Shown in pieces: positions 47,791 to 57,297 of a DNA stretch of 64,000 nt. How positions within the stretch are numbered: the first letter of the stretch is position 1; each line of letters begins with the position of its first letter. The notes below the pieces were generated by a model. That model saw only the letters and a list, made by a program, of their open reading frames with translations. It searched no databases and was not told the DNA's origin. The DNA lies in the NCBI RefSeq assembly GCF_009496535.1, contig NZ_WIDL01000005.1:124001-188000 (forward strand), given 5' to 3'. The position numbers were made by a program, and so were the translations under genes. This stretch comes from Stenotrophomonas sp. MYb238 (lineage in GTDB: Bacteria; Pseudomonadota; Gammaproteobacteria; Xanthomonadales; Xanthomonadaceae).

Positions 47791-48807
47791 GTGGATACTC
47801 CTCTGAAACAGCGATTGATTGGCGCCATCGTCCTGGTGGCGCTGGCCGTGATCTTCCTGCCCATGCTGGTCAAGGGCCCGGCGCCGGACAGCGGCGTGCA
47901 GGACGTGCCGCTGCGCGCGCCCGACGCACCGGCCGACGCCCAGTTCGAAACCCGCGAGCTGCCGCTGGTGGCGCCCAACGCGCCGGCGTCGGGCAGCGCC
48001 ACGGGCATGCCGGGCGCGGCGCCCGTGGCCGAAGCGGCCTCCCCGGCCGAGGCGGCGGAGGGTGGGGCGCTGCCGCCGACCGCGGCCGCCGGCAATTACG
48101 CGGTGAATTTCGGCGCCTATGCGACCGAGGCCGACGCCGACGCGGTGATCGCCCACCTGAAGAAATCGGGCCTGCCCGGCTTCCGCCAGCCCGACACCCT
48201 CAACGGCCGCGCCGTCTGGCGCGTGCGCATCGGCCCCTATGCCGACCGCGCGCAGGCCGAGCTGATCCGCCTGGAGGCGGGCAAGGCCAGCCGCGACGTG
48301 AACCCGCAGGTGGTGGTGCTGGACGCCGACAAGGAGCCCGCGGCGCCGGCCGCCGCCCAGCCCGCCGCGGCGACCGCTTCGACGCCTGCCGCGGCTTCGC
48401 CCGCGGTGCGCAGCGAACCGCTGCCCGCCGAACCGGCCAAGCCGGTGGCCGCGGCGCCCAAGGCGGATACCCGGCCCGAGCCCAAGCCTGCCGCGCCGAA
48501 GCCGGAAGCGTCCAGGCCGGCGGTGCCCGAGCGCTCCACGACGACGGTCAGCACCGCGCCGGCGGCCAGCGGCGTCGGTTTCGCCGTACAACTGGGTGCG
48601 TTCGCGCGGCCCGCCGATGCCAACGCGCTGCGCGACAAGGTGCGCACGGCCGGTTTCAGCGCCTTCGTCGAGCAGGTGCGCACCGACAGCGGCGTGCTCA
48701 ACCGCGTCCGCGTCGGGCCGGTGGCCAGCCGCGCCGATGCCGAACAGCTCAAGGCGCAGGTCGCGGCGAAGATCGGTATCGCCGGCATGGTCCGGCCGCA
48801 TCCCTGA
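47791..48807 (+). CDS. dedD: SPOR-domain cell division protein with two SPOR domains (DedD-like)
   Basis: 338 residues from a GTG. A short basic N-terminus (MDTPLKQRLIGA) leads into one membrane helix (IVLVALAVIFLPMLV), then a periplasmic proline/alanine-rich region. Two SPOR domains follow, at about residues 103-180 (YAVNFGAYATEADADAVIAH) and 263-335 (FAVQLGAFARPADANALRDK). SPOR domains bind septal peptidoglycan lacking stem peptides. E. coli DedD has one such domain; the duplicate is unusual. Position between folC and cvpA supports the DedD call. Confidence 0.85.
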   Translation: MDTPLKQRLIGAIVLVALAVIFLPMLVKGPAPDSGVQDVPLRAPDAPADAQFETRELPLVAPNAPASGSATGMPGAAPVAEAASPAEAAEGGALPPTAAAGNYAVNFGAYATEADADAVIAHLKKSGLPGFRQPDTLNGRAVWRVRIGPYADRAQAELIRLEAGKASRDVNPQVVVLDADKEPAAPAAAQPAAATASTPAAASPAVRSEPLPAEPAKPVAAAPKADTRPEPKPAAPKPEASRPAVPERSTTTVSTAPAASGVGFAVQLGAFARPADANALRDKVRTAGFSAFVEQVRTDSGVLNRVRVGPVASRADAEQLKAQVAAKIGIAGMVRPHP

Positions 48808-48834
48808 TGCGGCTGCCCGCCTGATGCGCCGCCC

Positions 48835-49566
48835 GTGATCGACCTGCTGTTGCTGGGGCTGATCGTCCTGTCGGCTCTGTCCGGGTTGGCGCGGGGCCTG
48901 CTGGCCACGGTGTTCGGCGTGCTGGGCTGGCTGCTGGCCGGCTGGGCCGCGTTCCGCTTCGGCCACGATGCCACGCTGATGCTCAGCGGCGGCGCGGAGC
49001 CGACCCTGGGCCAGTACGCCGCCGGCCATGCCATCGTCTTCCTCGGCGTGCTGCTGGCGGTTTCGGCGGTCGGCCTGCTGCTGCGCGGGGTGGTCGATTC
49101 CACGTTCCTGCTCAAGGGCCCGGACCGCCTGCTCGGCTTCGGCCTGGGCATCGTGCGCGGCGTGCTGCTGGCCGTGCTGGCGGTACTGGTGGTGGGCTTT
49201 ACCCCGGTGGCCGACGGCGAGCCGTGGCGGCATTCGCAGGTGGCCTCGTGGCTGCGGCCGCCGGCCGACTGGCTGCGCGCGCGCCTGCCGGAACTGCCCG
49301 CCAGGCCGGACCATGCGCTGCTGGACTTGGGCAAGGCGGTGCTGGCAGGCGATAATGCCGCGCTCAGCGAACATGAAGCGGGCAGCGGACTGCCGCAAGC
49401 GGTGCCGGAAGGGGCGGAAGACGCCCGGCCGGCCGCGACCGGAGGCAGCCGCCAGGACCCGGCGAAGGCGTGGCCTTCCAACATCGATCCGGCGCAGGTG
49501 CGCCCGGATCACCCCGGCCCGGCACGGACCGGGCCATCGGGCCAGGCACGGCCCCCTTCACGTTAA
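48835..49566 (+). CDS. cvpA: CvpA family membrane protein
   Basis: 243 residues from a GTG at 48835. Four hydrophobic helices ([78 protein letters not shown]) form the CvpA core of about 160 residues. The remaining 80 residues ([14 protein letters not shown] onward) are polar, proline-rich and low in complexity, an extension beyond E. coli CvpA. CvpA is an inner-membrane protein originally linked to colicin V production; its job is not settled. purF follows by 31 bp. Confidence 0.9.
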   Translation: MIDLLLLGLIVLSALSGLARGLLATVFGVLGWLLAGWAAFRFGHDATLMLSGGAEPTLGQYAAGHAIVFLGVLLAVSAVGLLLRGVVDSTFLLKGPDRLLGFGLGIVRGVLLAVLAVLVVGFTPVADGEPWRHSQVASWLRPPADWLRARLPELPARPDHALLDLGKAVLAGDNAALSEHEAGSGLPQAVPEGAEDARPAATGGSRQDPAKAWPSNIDPAQVRPDHPGPARTGPSGQARPPSR

Positions 49567-49597
49567 CCGGGCCACGGCCCAGCGGAGATCGCGCAAC

Positions 49598-51064
<1,467 letters not shown>

Positions 51065-51079
51065 CGTCGTAGAGCGCTG

Positions 51080-51245
51080 GAAGCCCCTCTCCCATCGGGA
51101 GAGGGGATGGGGTGAGGGGCGAACGAAGCAGCAATGTCTGAATGCCGATGACAATGCAACAAGCAGAAAACCCCTCGGGCAACCAACCCTCTTCCGGCGC
51201 TGCGCGCCACCTTCTGCCCCAAGGGCATCCATTCCCGGAGCGGGA
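51080..51245. repeat. Imperfect inverted repeat cluster overlapping the DUF455 gene start
   Basis: CCCCTCTCCC-ATC-GGGAGAGGGG forms a perfect 10-bp hairpin at 51085-51107, followed by ATGGGGTGAGGGG. About 70 bp further on, the sequence ACCCTCTTCCGGCGCTGCGC and the following pyrimidine-rich run look like the second half of the same class of intergenic repeat common in Xanthomonadaceae. Family membership is from memory and unverified. Confidence 0.55.
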
Positions 51246-52056
51246 AGGGAAGGTCGCCAACCTCCTCGACGCAGCCCGCATCTGCCTCGCCGAAGCCGAC
51301 CCGCTCGAAAAAGTCGCTCTCACCCAGCACTACGCCGCCCAGTTCCGCGCCGGCAAACTCACGCTGCCGGAAAACGCGCCCGATCCCGAACCGATCCGCA
51401 TGCCCGGCCGCCCCGCGCGGCTGGTGCTGGTGCATCCGCGCGACCTGCCGCGACGCGGCCTCGGCAGCCCGGAAGGCCGCGCGGCCTTCATCCACGCCAT
51501 CGCCCATATCGAACTGAACGCCATCGACCTGGCCTGGGACGCGGTGTACCGCTTCCGTGGGCTGCCGAGCAGTTTCCATGCCGACTGGGTGAGCTGCGCC
51601 GACGACGAATCGCGCCACTTCCTGCTGCTGCGCGAGCGCCTGCTGGCCCATGGCCACGACTACGCCGATTTCCCCGCCCACAACGGCCTGTGGGAAATGT
51701 GCGAGAAAACCGCGCACGACGGACTGGCGCGCATGGCGCTGGTGCCGCGCGTGCTGGAAGCGCGGGGCCTGGACGTGACGCCGGCGATGATCGCGAAGCT
51801 GCGTTCGCTGGGCGACGACGCCACCGCCGACGTGCTGGAAGTGATCCTGCGCGAGGAAGTCGCGCACGTCGCCGCCGGCTCGCGCTGGTACCGCTGGTAC
51901 TGCGAGCGCGCCGGCGTCGAACCGCGCGCGCGGTTCAAGGAACTGCTGTGCGAATACGCCGGCGGTTACCTGCACGGCCCCTTCAACCTCGAGGCCCGCC
52001 TGCTGGCCGGTTTCGACGCGGACGAACTGGCGGACCTGGTCGAACAGGCCGGCTGA
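51154..52056 (+). CDS. DUF455 family ferritin-like protein
   Basis: About 300 residues; ATGs at 51142, 51148 and 51154 are all possible and no later in-frame start fits. The family core begins at NLLDAARICLAEADPLEKVA, about 35 residues in. The preceding residues (QQAENPSGNQPSSGAARHLL ...) are encoded by repeat-like DNA. The core has AFIHAIAHIELNAIDLAWDA, ADDESRHFLLLRERLLAHG and ILREEVAHVAAGSRWYRWY, whose glutamates and histidines form a di-iron ferritin-like centre. Relatives include MiaE-like proteins, but no specific function is established. Confidence 0.85.
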   Translation: MQQAENPSGNQPSSGAARHLLPQGHPFPEREGKVANLLDAARICLAEADPLEKVALTQHYAAQFRAGKLTLPENAPDPEPIRMPGRPARLVLVHPRDLPRRGLGSPEGRAAFIHAIAHIELNAIDLAWDAVYRFRGLPSSFHADWVSCADDESRHFLLLRERLLAHGHDYADFPAHNGLWEMCEKTAHDGLARMALVPRVLEARGLDVTPAMIAKLRSLGDDATADVLEVILREEVAHVAAGSRWYRWYCERAGVEPRARFKELLCEYAGGYLHGPFNLEARLLAGFDADELADLVEQAG

Positions 52057-52175
52057 CGAAGGCGGAAACGGTATTCCCCGTTTAGCGCCGGCGTCGCGGC
52101 GCGGGAATCGCATGGCATTTACCCGCCGCGTGCGACGATGGCCGCCATCGTGTTCCGCAGCCTTGGAGAGTCGCC

Positions 52176-52622
52176 ATGCATTCCGCTCGCTTCCTGTTGA
52201 TGGCCCTACCGATGGCGATGCTGGCCGCGTGCAGCCCCGCGGCGCCGGACGCCGATACTCCCGCGCGTGAAGCGGCTACGGCGCAGGTGGACCCGGACAT
52301 GGCGGTGTTCCCGGCGAACCTGCAGGCGGCGGGCGTCGAGCCGTTCTGGGGCGTGAAGGTGGAAGGCGGGACGCTGGCCTATACCACGCCGGAAACGATG
52401 GATGCGCCGCGTCGGCTGCAGGCCACGCGCAGCATCGATGCCGACGGCCTGCACCTGACAGGCGAGGACCGCGGCACGCCGTTCCGGCTGGACGTGCGTC
52501 GCGAACCGTGCTCGGACGGCATGTCCGACATGCCGTACCCGTTCAGCGTGTCGTGGCTGTTGGAGGGCAAGACCGCGAAGGGATGCGCGTTCGACCCGGC
52601 GTCCCCGCTGTTGCCGCAGTGA
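52176..52622 (+). CDS. Small lipoprotein of unknown function (COG3650-like)
   Basis: 148 residues. A lipoprotein signal ends in LAAC (ALPMAMLAACSPAAP). The mature part contains GVEPFWGVKVEGGTLAYTTPE and the C-terminal CSDGMSDMPYPFSVSWLLEG with GCAFD, a cysteine pair and motif that I associate with the COG3650 group of predicted periplasmic or membrane proteins. No biochemical role is known. The short intergenic region before it (119 bp) has no distinctive signal. It may be followed by the next small gene as a separate unit. Confidence 0.75.
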   Translation: MHSARFLLMALPMAMLAACSPAAPDADTPAREAATAQVDPDMAVFPANLQAAGVEPFWGVKVEGGTLAYTTPETMDAPRRLQATRSIDADGLHLTGEDRGTPFRLDVRREPCSDGMSDMPYPFSVSWLLEGKTAKGCAFDPASPLLPQ

Positions 52623-52696
52623 GCCTGGCCTGGCTGCGCGCGGGTGAGCCGGGAAATCGGCTATGGCCCTGCCTCCGGTGAACGAAGGGGGAAGAC

Positions 52697-53110
52697 ATGC
52701 GGCGACACGAACAGGGTTATGGCCAGACAGGCATGCTGGTGACGCTGGGGGTGCTGGTGCTGATCGTGGTCGGCGTGGTCTGGGGTTGGCCCCGCTACCG
52801 GGTGTACGTGCAGGAGCTGCGTGGCAAGGCGGCCCTGGTCGAGGCCGAGAGCAACCGGCGCATCGCCGTGCTTGAAGCCGAAGCCGCGCGGGACGCCGCC
52901 GTCGCCCTGGCCGCCGCGGAAATCGAGCGGGCCAAGGGCGTGGCCGAAGCCAACCGTATCATCGGCGATAGCCTCAAGGGCAACGAAGGTTACCTGCGCT
53001 ACCTCTACATCGACGCGCTCAAGACCACGCCGAACCAGACCATCTACATTCCCACCGAGGTGGGCCTGCCCATCCTCGAAGCCCAGCGCAAGGCGCTGCC
53101 GGCGCAATAG
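52697..53110 (+). CDS. Membrane-anchored band-7 tail-like small protein
   Basis: 137 residues. A short polar start is followed by one membrane helix (MLVTLGVLVLIVVGVVWGW), a coiled-coil region rich in alanine and glutamate (LVEAESNRRIAVLEAEAARD, AAAEIERAKGVAEANRI), and the ending IGDSLKGNEGYLRYLYIDAL then NQTIYIPTEVGLPILEAQ. That ending closely resembles the C-terminal tail of SPFH/band-7 (prohibitin-like) proteins, but the SPFH domain itself is absent. It could assemble with full-length band-7 proteins or replace them. Function unknown. Confidence 0.78.
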   Translation: MRRHEQGYGQTGMLVTLGVLVLIVVGVVWGWPRYRVYVQELRGKAALVEAESNRRIAVLEAEAARDAAVALAAAEIERAKGVAEANRIIGDSLKGNEGYLRYLYIDALKTTPNQTIYIPTEVGLPILEAQRKALPAQ

Positions 53111-53155
53111 TCATCCGGGTGTGGCTGCCGGACTTGCCCGGCAGGTTGCGGGATC

Positions 53156-53896
53156 TCAGCCCAGGGCTTCCAGCCGGAAGCCTTCGGCATCCACGCGCAG
53201 CACCGACCCCTGTTCGTACCAGTCGCCAAGCACGATGCGGGTACAGGTGGCGTCGCCGGCCTGCACGCTGTGCACGGCCGGGCGATGGGTGTGGCCGTGG
53301 ATCATCGTGTCCACGCCATAGCGGCGGAACGTGGCGGCGACTTCGGCCGGGGCCACGTCGGTGACGGTCTCGAATCGGGTGCGGTCGCCTTCCTTCATTT
53401 CCGACTGGTGCGCCTGGCTGGCCGCGCGCGCCTTCTGCGCGAAGGCGATGCGCGCTTCCAGCGGCTGCGCGAGGAATTGGGCGATGAAGGCCGGGTCGCG
53501 GGTCTGCGCGCGGAACGCCTGGTAGGCGGTGTCGTCGGTGCACAGCAGGTCGCCATGCTGCAGCAGCACCGGCTTGCCGTACAGCGGGATCACGCACGGG
53601 TCGGGAAGGATGCGCATGCCGGCGCGGCGGGCGTAGTCCTCGCCGAGCAGGAAGTCGCGGTTGCCGCGGATGAAGAACACCGGCACGCCGGCGTCGACCA
53701 GTTCGCGCAACGCGGCGGCGACCGCATCGGCGGCGACGGAGGGGGTGTCGTCGCCGATCCAGGCCTCGAACAGGTCGCCGAGGATGTACAGCGCCTCGGC
53801 CTGCCGCGCCTGCGTGCGCAGGAAGTCCAGGAACAGTTCGGTGATGGCCGGACGGCTGGGGTCCAGGTGCAGGTCGGAGATGAACAGCGTGGTCAT
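53156..53896 (-). CDS. lpxH: UDP-2,3-diacylglucosamine diphosphatase
   Basis: 246 residues from the ATG at 53896; an ATG at 53905 would add three residues, but [11 protein letters not shown] aligns with E. coli LpxH (240 residues). It cleaves UDP-2,3-diacylglucosamine to lipid X in lipid A synthesis at the inner membrane. The metallophosphoesterase motifs are complete: [37 protein letters not shown] and [16 protein letters not shown] on the minus strand ends only 7 bp before this start, so a very short or absent leader is possible. Confidence 0.95.
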   Translation of the reverse strand: MTTLFISDLHLDPSRPAITELFLDFLRTQARQAEALYILGDLFEAWIGDDTPSVAADAVAAALRELVDAGVPVFFIRGNRDFLLGEDYARRAGMRILPDPCVIPLYGKPVLLQHGDLLCTDDTAYQAFRAQTRDPAFIAQFLAQPLEARIAFAQKARAASQAHQSEMKEGDRTRFETVTDVAPAEVAATFRRYGVDTMIHGHTHRPAVHSVQAGDATCTRIVLGDWYEQGSVLRVDAEGFRLEALG

Positions 53897-53984
53897 GGCG
53901 GCCATTGTAGGGGCAATGCCGCGGCTTCACTTCGTGAGCGCAGGAGGGCGTCGCCCTATGCTTGCATGAGGCCGGCGCCGCCGG

Positions 53985-54524
53985 TCAGAGCGGCAGCGGC
54001 GCCAGCTGCAGCGAGGCGGTACCCAGCAGCAGGCCGATGCCGGTCGCGGCCAGGACGTCGCTGGGATAGTGCAGGCCGAGCACGACGCGCGACAGCGCCA
54101 CGCCGGCGGTGAACGGCAGCAGCAGCGGCGCCAGCCACGGGTACCAGGCCAGGGCGACGACGGTGAAGGACACCGCGTGCAGGGTATGGCCGGAGGGGAA
54201 GCTGTATTCGTCCAGCGGCGCCACCCAGGCGCGGATGCGCAGGTCGGCGGCGAACGGGCGCGGGCGCCGGGTCCAGCGCTTGAGGGTCTTGTAGAGCGTG
54301 AGCGCGACCACGCCGGTGGCGGCCATGTGCGCCGACGCGCGCAGGCCGTCCATGCCGTCGGCCAGCACCAGCGCGCCCATCAGCAGGTACCAGAACACGC
54401 CGTCGCCGAGGCGGCTGATGACCGCGAACAGGGTACGCACGCGGCGACGGCGGCAGTAGTGGTTCGCGCGCCGGCACCAGCGGGTTTCGCGGGCGAGCAG
54501 GCCGTCAGGCGGCAGCAAGGGCAT
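53985..54524 (-). CDS. PAP2-family membrane phosphatase
   Basis: 179 residues from the ATG at 54524, which has GGAG at 8 bp; a GTG at 54530 is an alternative. The three phosphatase motifs are visible: KTLKRWTRRPRPF, PSGHTLHAVSF and SRVVLGLHYPSDVLA, with the catalytic histidines in the last two, set among about five helices. Family members dephosphorylate lipid phosphates such as phosphatidic acid or undecaprenyl pyrophosphate. Its start overlaps the end of the glycosyltransferase gene by 20 bp, so the two are coupled. Confidence 0.88.
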   Translation of the reverse strand: MPLLPPDGLLARETRWCRRANHYCRRRRVRTLFAVISRLGDGVFWYLLMGALVLADGMDGLRASAHMAATGVVALTLYKTLKRWTRRPRPFAADLRIRAWVAPLDEYSFPSGHTLHAVSFTVVALAWYPWLAPLLLPFTAGVALSRVVLGLHYPSDVLAATGIGLLLGTASLQLAPLPL

Positions 54525-55641
54525 GGGCACGTCTCCGTTGCGACAGTTCGTGCAGCAGGGCCTCGAACTCGGCGACCACGTGCTCCGGGTGCAGCCGCTG
54601 CATCGCCAGGCTGGCGTTGGCGCCGAGCGGCGCGCGCAGGGCGTCGTCGCCGGCCAGGCGCTGCGCCGCCTCGATGAAGTTCCCCTCGTCGTCCACGGTC
54701 ACCCCGCTGTATCCGCTCTGCAGGTGTTCGCGCGCTGCACCGTAGTCGAAGGCGACCGTGGCCACGCCGCTGGCCATGGCTTCCAGGGTGACGTTGCCGA
54801 AGGTCTCGCTGCGGCTCGGGAACAGGAACAGGTCGCCGCTGGCGAAATGGCGGGCCAGGTCCTGCCCGCGCTGGATGCCGCAGAACACGAAGTCGGGATT
54901 TTCGCGTGCGATGCGCTCGCGCAGCGGTCCGTCGCCGACCCAGACGAAGCGCGCGTCCGGGCGCTGCCGCTGGATCCTGCGGAATGCCCGTATCGCCAGG
55001 TCGAGGTTCTTTTCCGCGGCGATGCGGCCGACGTGGATCACCGCCAGGGCGCGCGCGTGCAGTCCCCACGCCGCGCGCAGGTCGGCGTCGCGCTGCCGCG
55101 GCGAGAACTGCGAGGCGTCCACCGCGCGCGCCAGCAGACGCGGGTGGTGGAAGCCGTTGCTTTCCAGGAAGTCCTGCAGTTCGCGGGTGGGCACCAGCGT
55201 GGCGTCGCCACGGTTGTGGAAGCGCCGCATCCAGGCCAGCGCCACGGGCTGCAGCCAGGCGGCGCCGTAGTCGGGCAGGTAGGTGTCGAAACGGGTATGC
55301 AGGCCGGTGGCGACCGGGATGCCGAGCCGGTGCGCGGTGCGCAGCGCCGACCAGCCGAGCGGACCCTCGGTGGCGATGTAGACCGCATCGGGCCGCTGCC
55401 GGCGCCAGTGCCGGGCCAACCGGTACGGCACCGGCAGGCCGAAGCGCAGGCCCGGGTAGCGCGGCAGCGCCACGCCGCGCACCAGCAGCTCGTGCGGCTG
55501 CGCGGTGTCCTGCCCCTGGCGCGGGCGCACCACCTCGACCTCGTTGCCGCGGGCCCGCAGTCCGCGCTCCAGGCCCTGTACGGTCAAGGCGACGCCGTTG
55601 ACCTCCGGTGGATAGGTCTCGGTGACGATGGCGTAGCGCAT
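54505..55641 (-). CDS. GT4-family glycosyltransferase
   Basis: 378 residues of the GT-B fold. The N-terminal domain starts MRYAIVTETYPPEVNGVALT and contains ATGLHTRFDTYLPDYG. The donor-binding domain has VIHVGRIAAEKNLDLAIRAF, WVGDGPLRERIARENPDFVF and the EX7E-type stretch FPSRSETFGNVTLEAMASGVA. The nearest families are mannosyl- or sulfoquinovosyl-type transferases acting on lipids (MgtA, PimB, SQD2-like). Coupling to a PAP2 phosphatase supports a glycolipid role. The donor and acceptor cannot be named from sequence. Confidence 0.9.
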   Translation of the reverse strand: MRYAIVTETYPPEVNGVALTVQGLERGLRARGNEVEVVRPRQGQDTAQPHELLVRGVALPRYPGLRFGLPVPYRLARHWRRQRPDAVYIATEGPLGWSALRTAHRLGIPVATGLHTRFDTYLPDYGAAWLQPVALAWMRRFHNRGDATLVPTRELQDFLESNGFHHPRLLARAVDASQFSPRQRDADLRAAWGLHARALAVIHVGRIAAEKNLDLAIRAFRRIQRQRPDARFVWVGDGPLRERIARENPDFVFCGIQRGQDLARHFASGDLFLFPSRSETFGNVTLEAMASGVATVAFDYGAAREHLQSGYSGVTVDDEGNFIEAAQRLAGDDALRAPLGANASLAMQRLHPEHVVAEFEALLHELSQRRRAHALAAA

Positions 55642-55773
55642 GGCTCCTCCGTTTGCCGGCAGGGTGCGCGCACGGGATGACCGGCGCGTGTCGCGGCGAT
55701 GACCGGGCGATGACGCCCCGTCGCCCGCCAGGGCCGGTTCGTCCCCGCGATGCGGGCATTTGTCGGAAGACGC

Positions 55774-55802
55774 TTGACGCCCGTGTGCGTATTAACTGTA
55801 CT
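55774..55802 (+). promoter_or_regulatory. Putative promoter of the GntR-ABC operon
   Basis: TTGACG at 55774-55779 and TGTACT at 55797-55802 with a 17-bp spacer. The -10 is four of six to consensus and is embedded in the left arm of the palindromic operator, so a bound repressor would block it. Confidence 0.55.
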
Positions 55803-55818
55803 ATTTCAAATAGTACAG
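55796..55818. promoter_or_regulatory. Perfect palindromic operator for the GntR-family regulator
   Basis: CTGTACTATTT at 55796-55806 is followed by one base and then its exact reverse complement AAATAGTACAG at 55808-55818. It overlaps the -10 and ends 16 bp before the regulator's ATG. A perfect 11+1+11 palindrome at an autoregulator's promoter is a classical operator layout; the binding protein is inferred to be the adjacent GntR-type product. Confidence 0.8.
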
Positions 55819-55834
55819 ATGGCGAGACAAGGAC

Positions 55835-56245
55835 ATGGCACGAACTCAAGCGTTGATGATCCAGATCACGACCGGCGATCCGCGTCCGATCGGCAGGCAG
55901 ATCGTGGATGCGGTGCGGATGAAGATCGCCACCGGCGAGATCGATCCGGGCGACCAGCTGCCCAGCGTGCGCGGGCTGGCGCAGCAATTGATGATCAACC
56001 CGAACACCGTGGCCAAGGCCTATGCCGAACTGACCACCGAAGGCTGGCTGGAGTCGCGCCAGGGCATGGGCCTGTACGTGGCCGCGCCGCGCCAGCGGCT
56101 GTCCGACGCCGAGCGCGGGCGCCGGCTGGACGATGCCGTCGGCCGCTTCGTCAACGACGTGATCCCGCTGGGGTTCCCGCCGGACGAGGTGGAGGCGCGG
56201 GTCGCCCGCGAATTCCGGCAGCTGGTTCCGCGCAAGACCGCCTGA
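55835..56245 (+). CDS. GntR-family (YtrA subfamily) transcriptional regulator
   Basis: 136 residues from the ATG at 55835, preceded by CAAGGAC. The N-terminal winged helix is typical of GntR proteins: PRPIGRQIVDAVRMKIATGE, IDPGDQLPSVRGLAQQLMIN and PNTVAKAYAELTTEGWLESR, the last being the recognition helix. The short C-terminal region (about 50 residues, two helices) is that of the YtrA subfamily, which commonly represses an adjacent ABC transporter operon. A perfect palindrome lies on its promoter. The ABC ATPase gene follows after 113 bp. Confidence 0.92.
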   Translation: MARTQALMIQITTGDPRPIGRQIVDAVRMKIATGEIDPGDQLPSVRGLAQQLMINPNTVAKAYAELTTEGWLESRQGMGLYVAAPRQRLSDAERGRRLDDAVGRFVNDVIPLGFPPDEVEARVAREFRQLVPRKTA

Positions 56246-56358
56246 CGCGATCTGCCTTCCCCGTCGTCCCTAGCGCAGCGAGGGACCGGCTTCATCACGC
56301 CGTCCCGGCAGGCGGGTTCTTCCCGTGCGCCCGGTACGGCAACCCAGAGAGCACACCC

Positions 56359-57270
56359 ATGCCCACCCACGACTACGTCATCGAAACCCGCGCGCTCTCC
56401 AGGCGCTACGGCCGCAAGCTGGCGCTGGATCATCTCGACCTTGCGATCCCGCGCGGCCGCATCCACGCCATCGTCGGCGCCAACGGCGCCGGCAAGTCCA
56501 CCCTGTTCCGCATCCTGCTCGGCTTCATGCCGCCGAGCGCCGGCGAGGCGCGCATCCTCGGCAAGGACAGCCAGGCGCTCACGCCGCAGGACCGCAGCCG
56601 AATTGGTTTTGTCAACGAGGAGCACACTCTGCCGAACTGGATGCGCGTATCGCAGGTGATGGCGATGCAGAAGCACCAGTACGCGCGATGGAACCAGCAG
56701 GCGTTCGAGGGCGTGATCGGCCACTACCACGTGCTGCTGGAGCAGAAGGTCGGCCAGCTCTCGCGCGGCGAGCGCGCCGGTTTCAACCTGGCGCTGGCCT
56801 TGGCGCAGGGCCCGGAACTGCTGGTGCTGGACGAACCCACGCTGGGCCTGGACGTGGTCGCCAAGCGCGCCTTCCTCGAATCGCTGCTGTACAGCAATGC
56901 CGCCGACGACTGCACGGTGATCTATTGCTCGCACCAGATGGAGGAGATCGAGCGCGTCGCCGACAACCTGATCATCCTCGAGCGCGGGCAGCTCCGGCAC
57001 ATGTCGGCGCCGGAGGAGTTCACCGCGCGCGTGAGCCACTGGGTGGCCGACGTGCCGTTCAAGGGTCCGGACCCGCGCAGCGTGCCCGGCCTGCTGGAAG
57101 TCCAGCGCCTCGACGGCCTGCACCACTACCTGGTGCTGGACCAGGACGACGGCTTCGAGCGCTTCCTGCGCGAAGCCGGCGCACGCAACGTGCAGTCGAT
57201 GCCGGTCAGCCTGGACCGAGCGGTCAACGCCTTCCTTGCCAAGAACCATGCGGCGCCGGTCGCGGCCTGA
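56359..57270 (+). CDS. ABC transporter ATP-binding protein
   Basis: 303 residues. Walker A is VGANGAGKSTLFRILLGF, Walker B is LLVLDEPTLGLDVVAKRAF, and the H-loop is VIYCSHQMEEIERVA. The signature motif is degenerate, LSRGERAGF in place of LSGGQ, as in the CcmA/YtrB-like exporters. The C-terminal 80 residues extend beyond the ATPase core (LLEVQRLDGLHHYLVLDQDD). It should energise the permease encoded 27 bp downstream. The operon context (YtrA regulator, ATPase, permease) resembles antibiotic-responsive transporters in other bacteria. Confidence 0.92.
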   Translation: MPTHDYVIETRALSRRYGRKLALDHLDLAIPRGRIHAIVGANGAGKSTLFRILLGFMPPSAGEARILGKDSQALTPQDRSRIGFVNEEHTLPNWMRVSQVMAMQKHQYARWNQQAFEGVIGHYHVLLEQKVGQLSRGERAGFNLALALAQGPELLVLDEPTLGLDVVAKRAFLESLLYSNAADDCTVIYCSHQMEEIERVADNLIILERGQLRHMSAPEEFTARVSHWVADVPFKGPDPRSVPGLLEVQRLDGLHHYLVLDQDDGFERFLREAGARNVQSMPVSLDRAVNAFLAKNHAAPVAA

Positions 57271-57297
57271 GCCGCGCTGCGCCCTGAGGACACGAAC

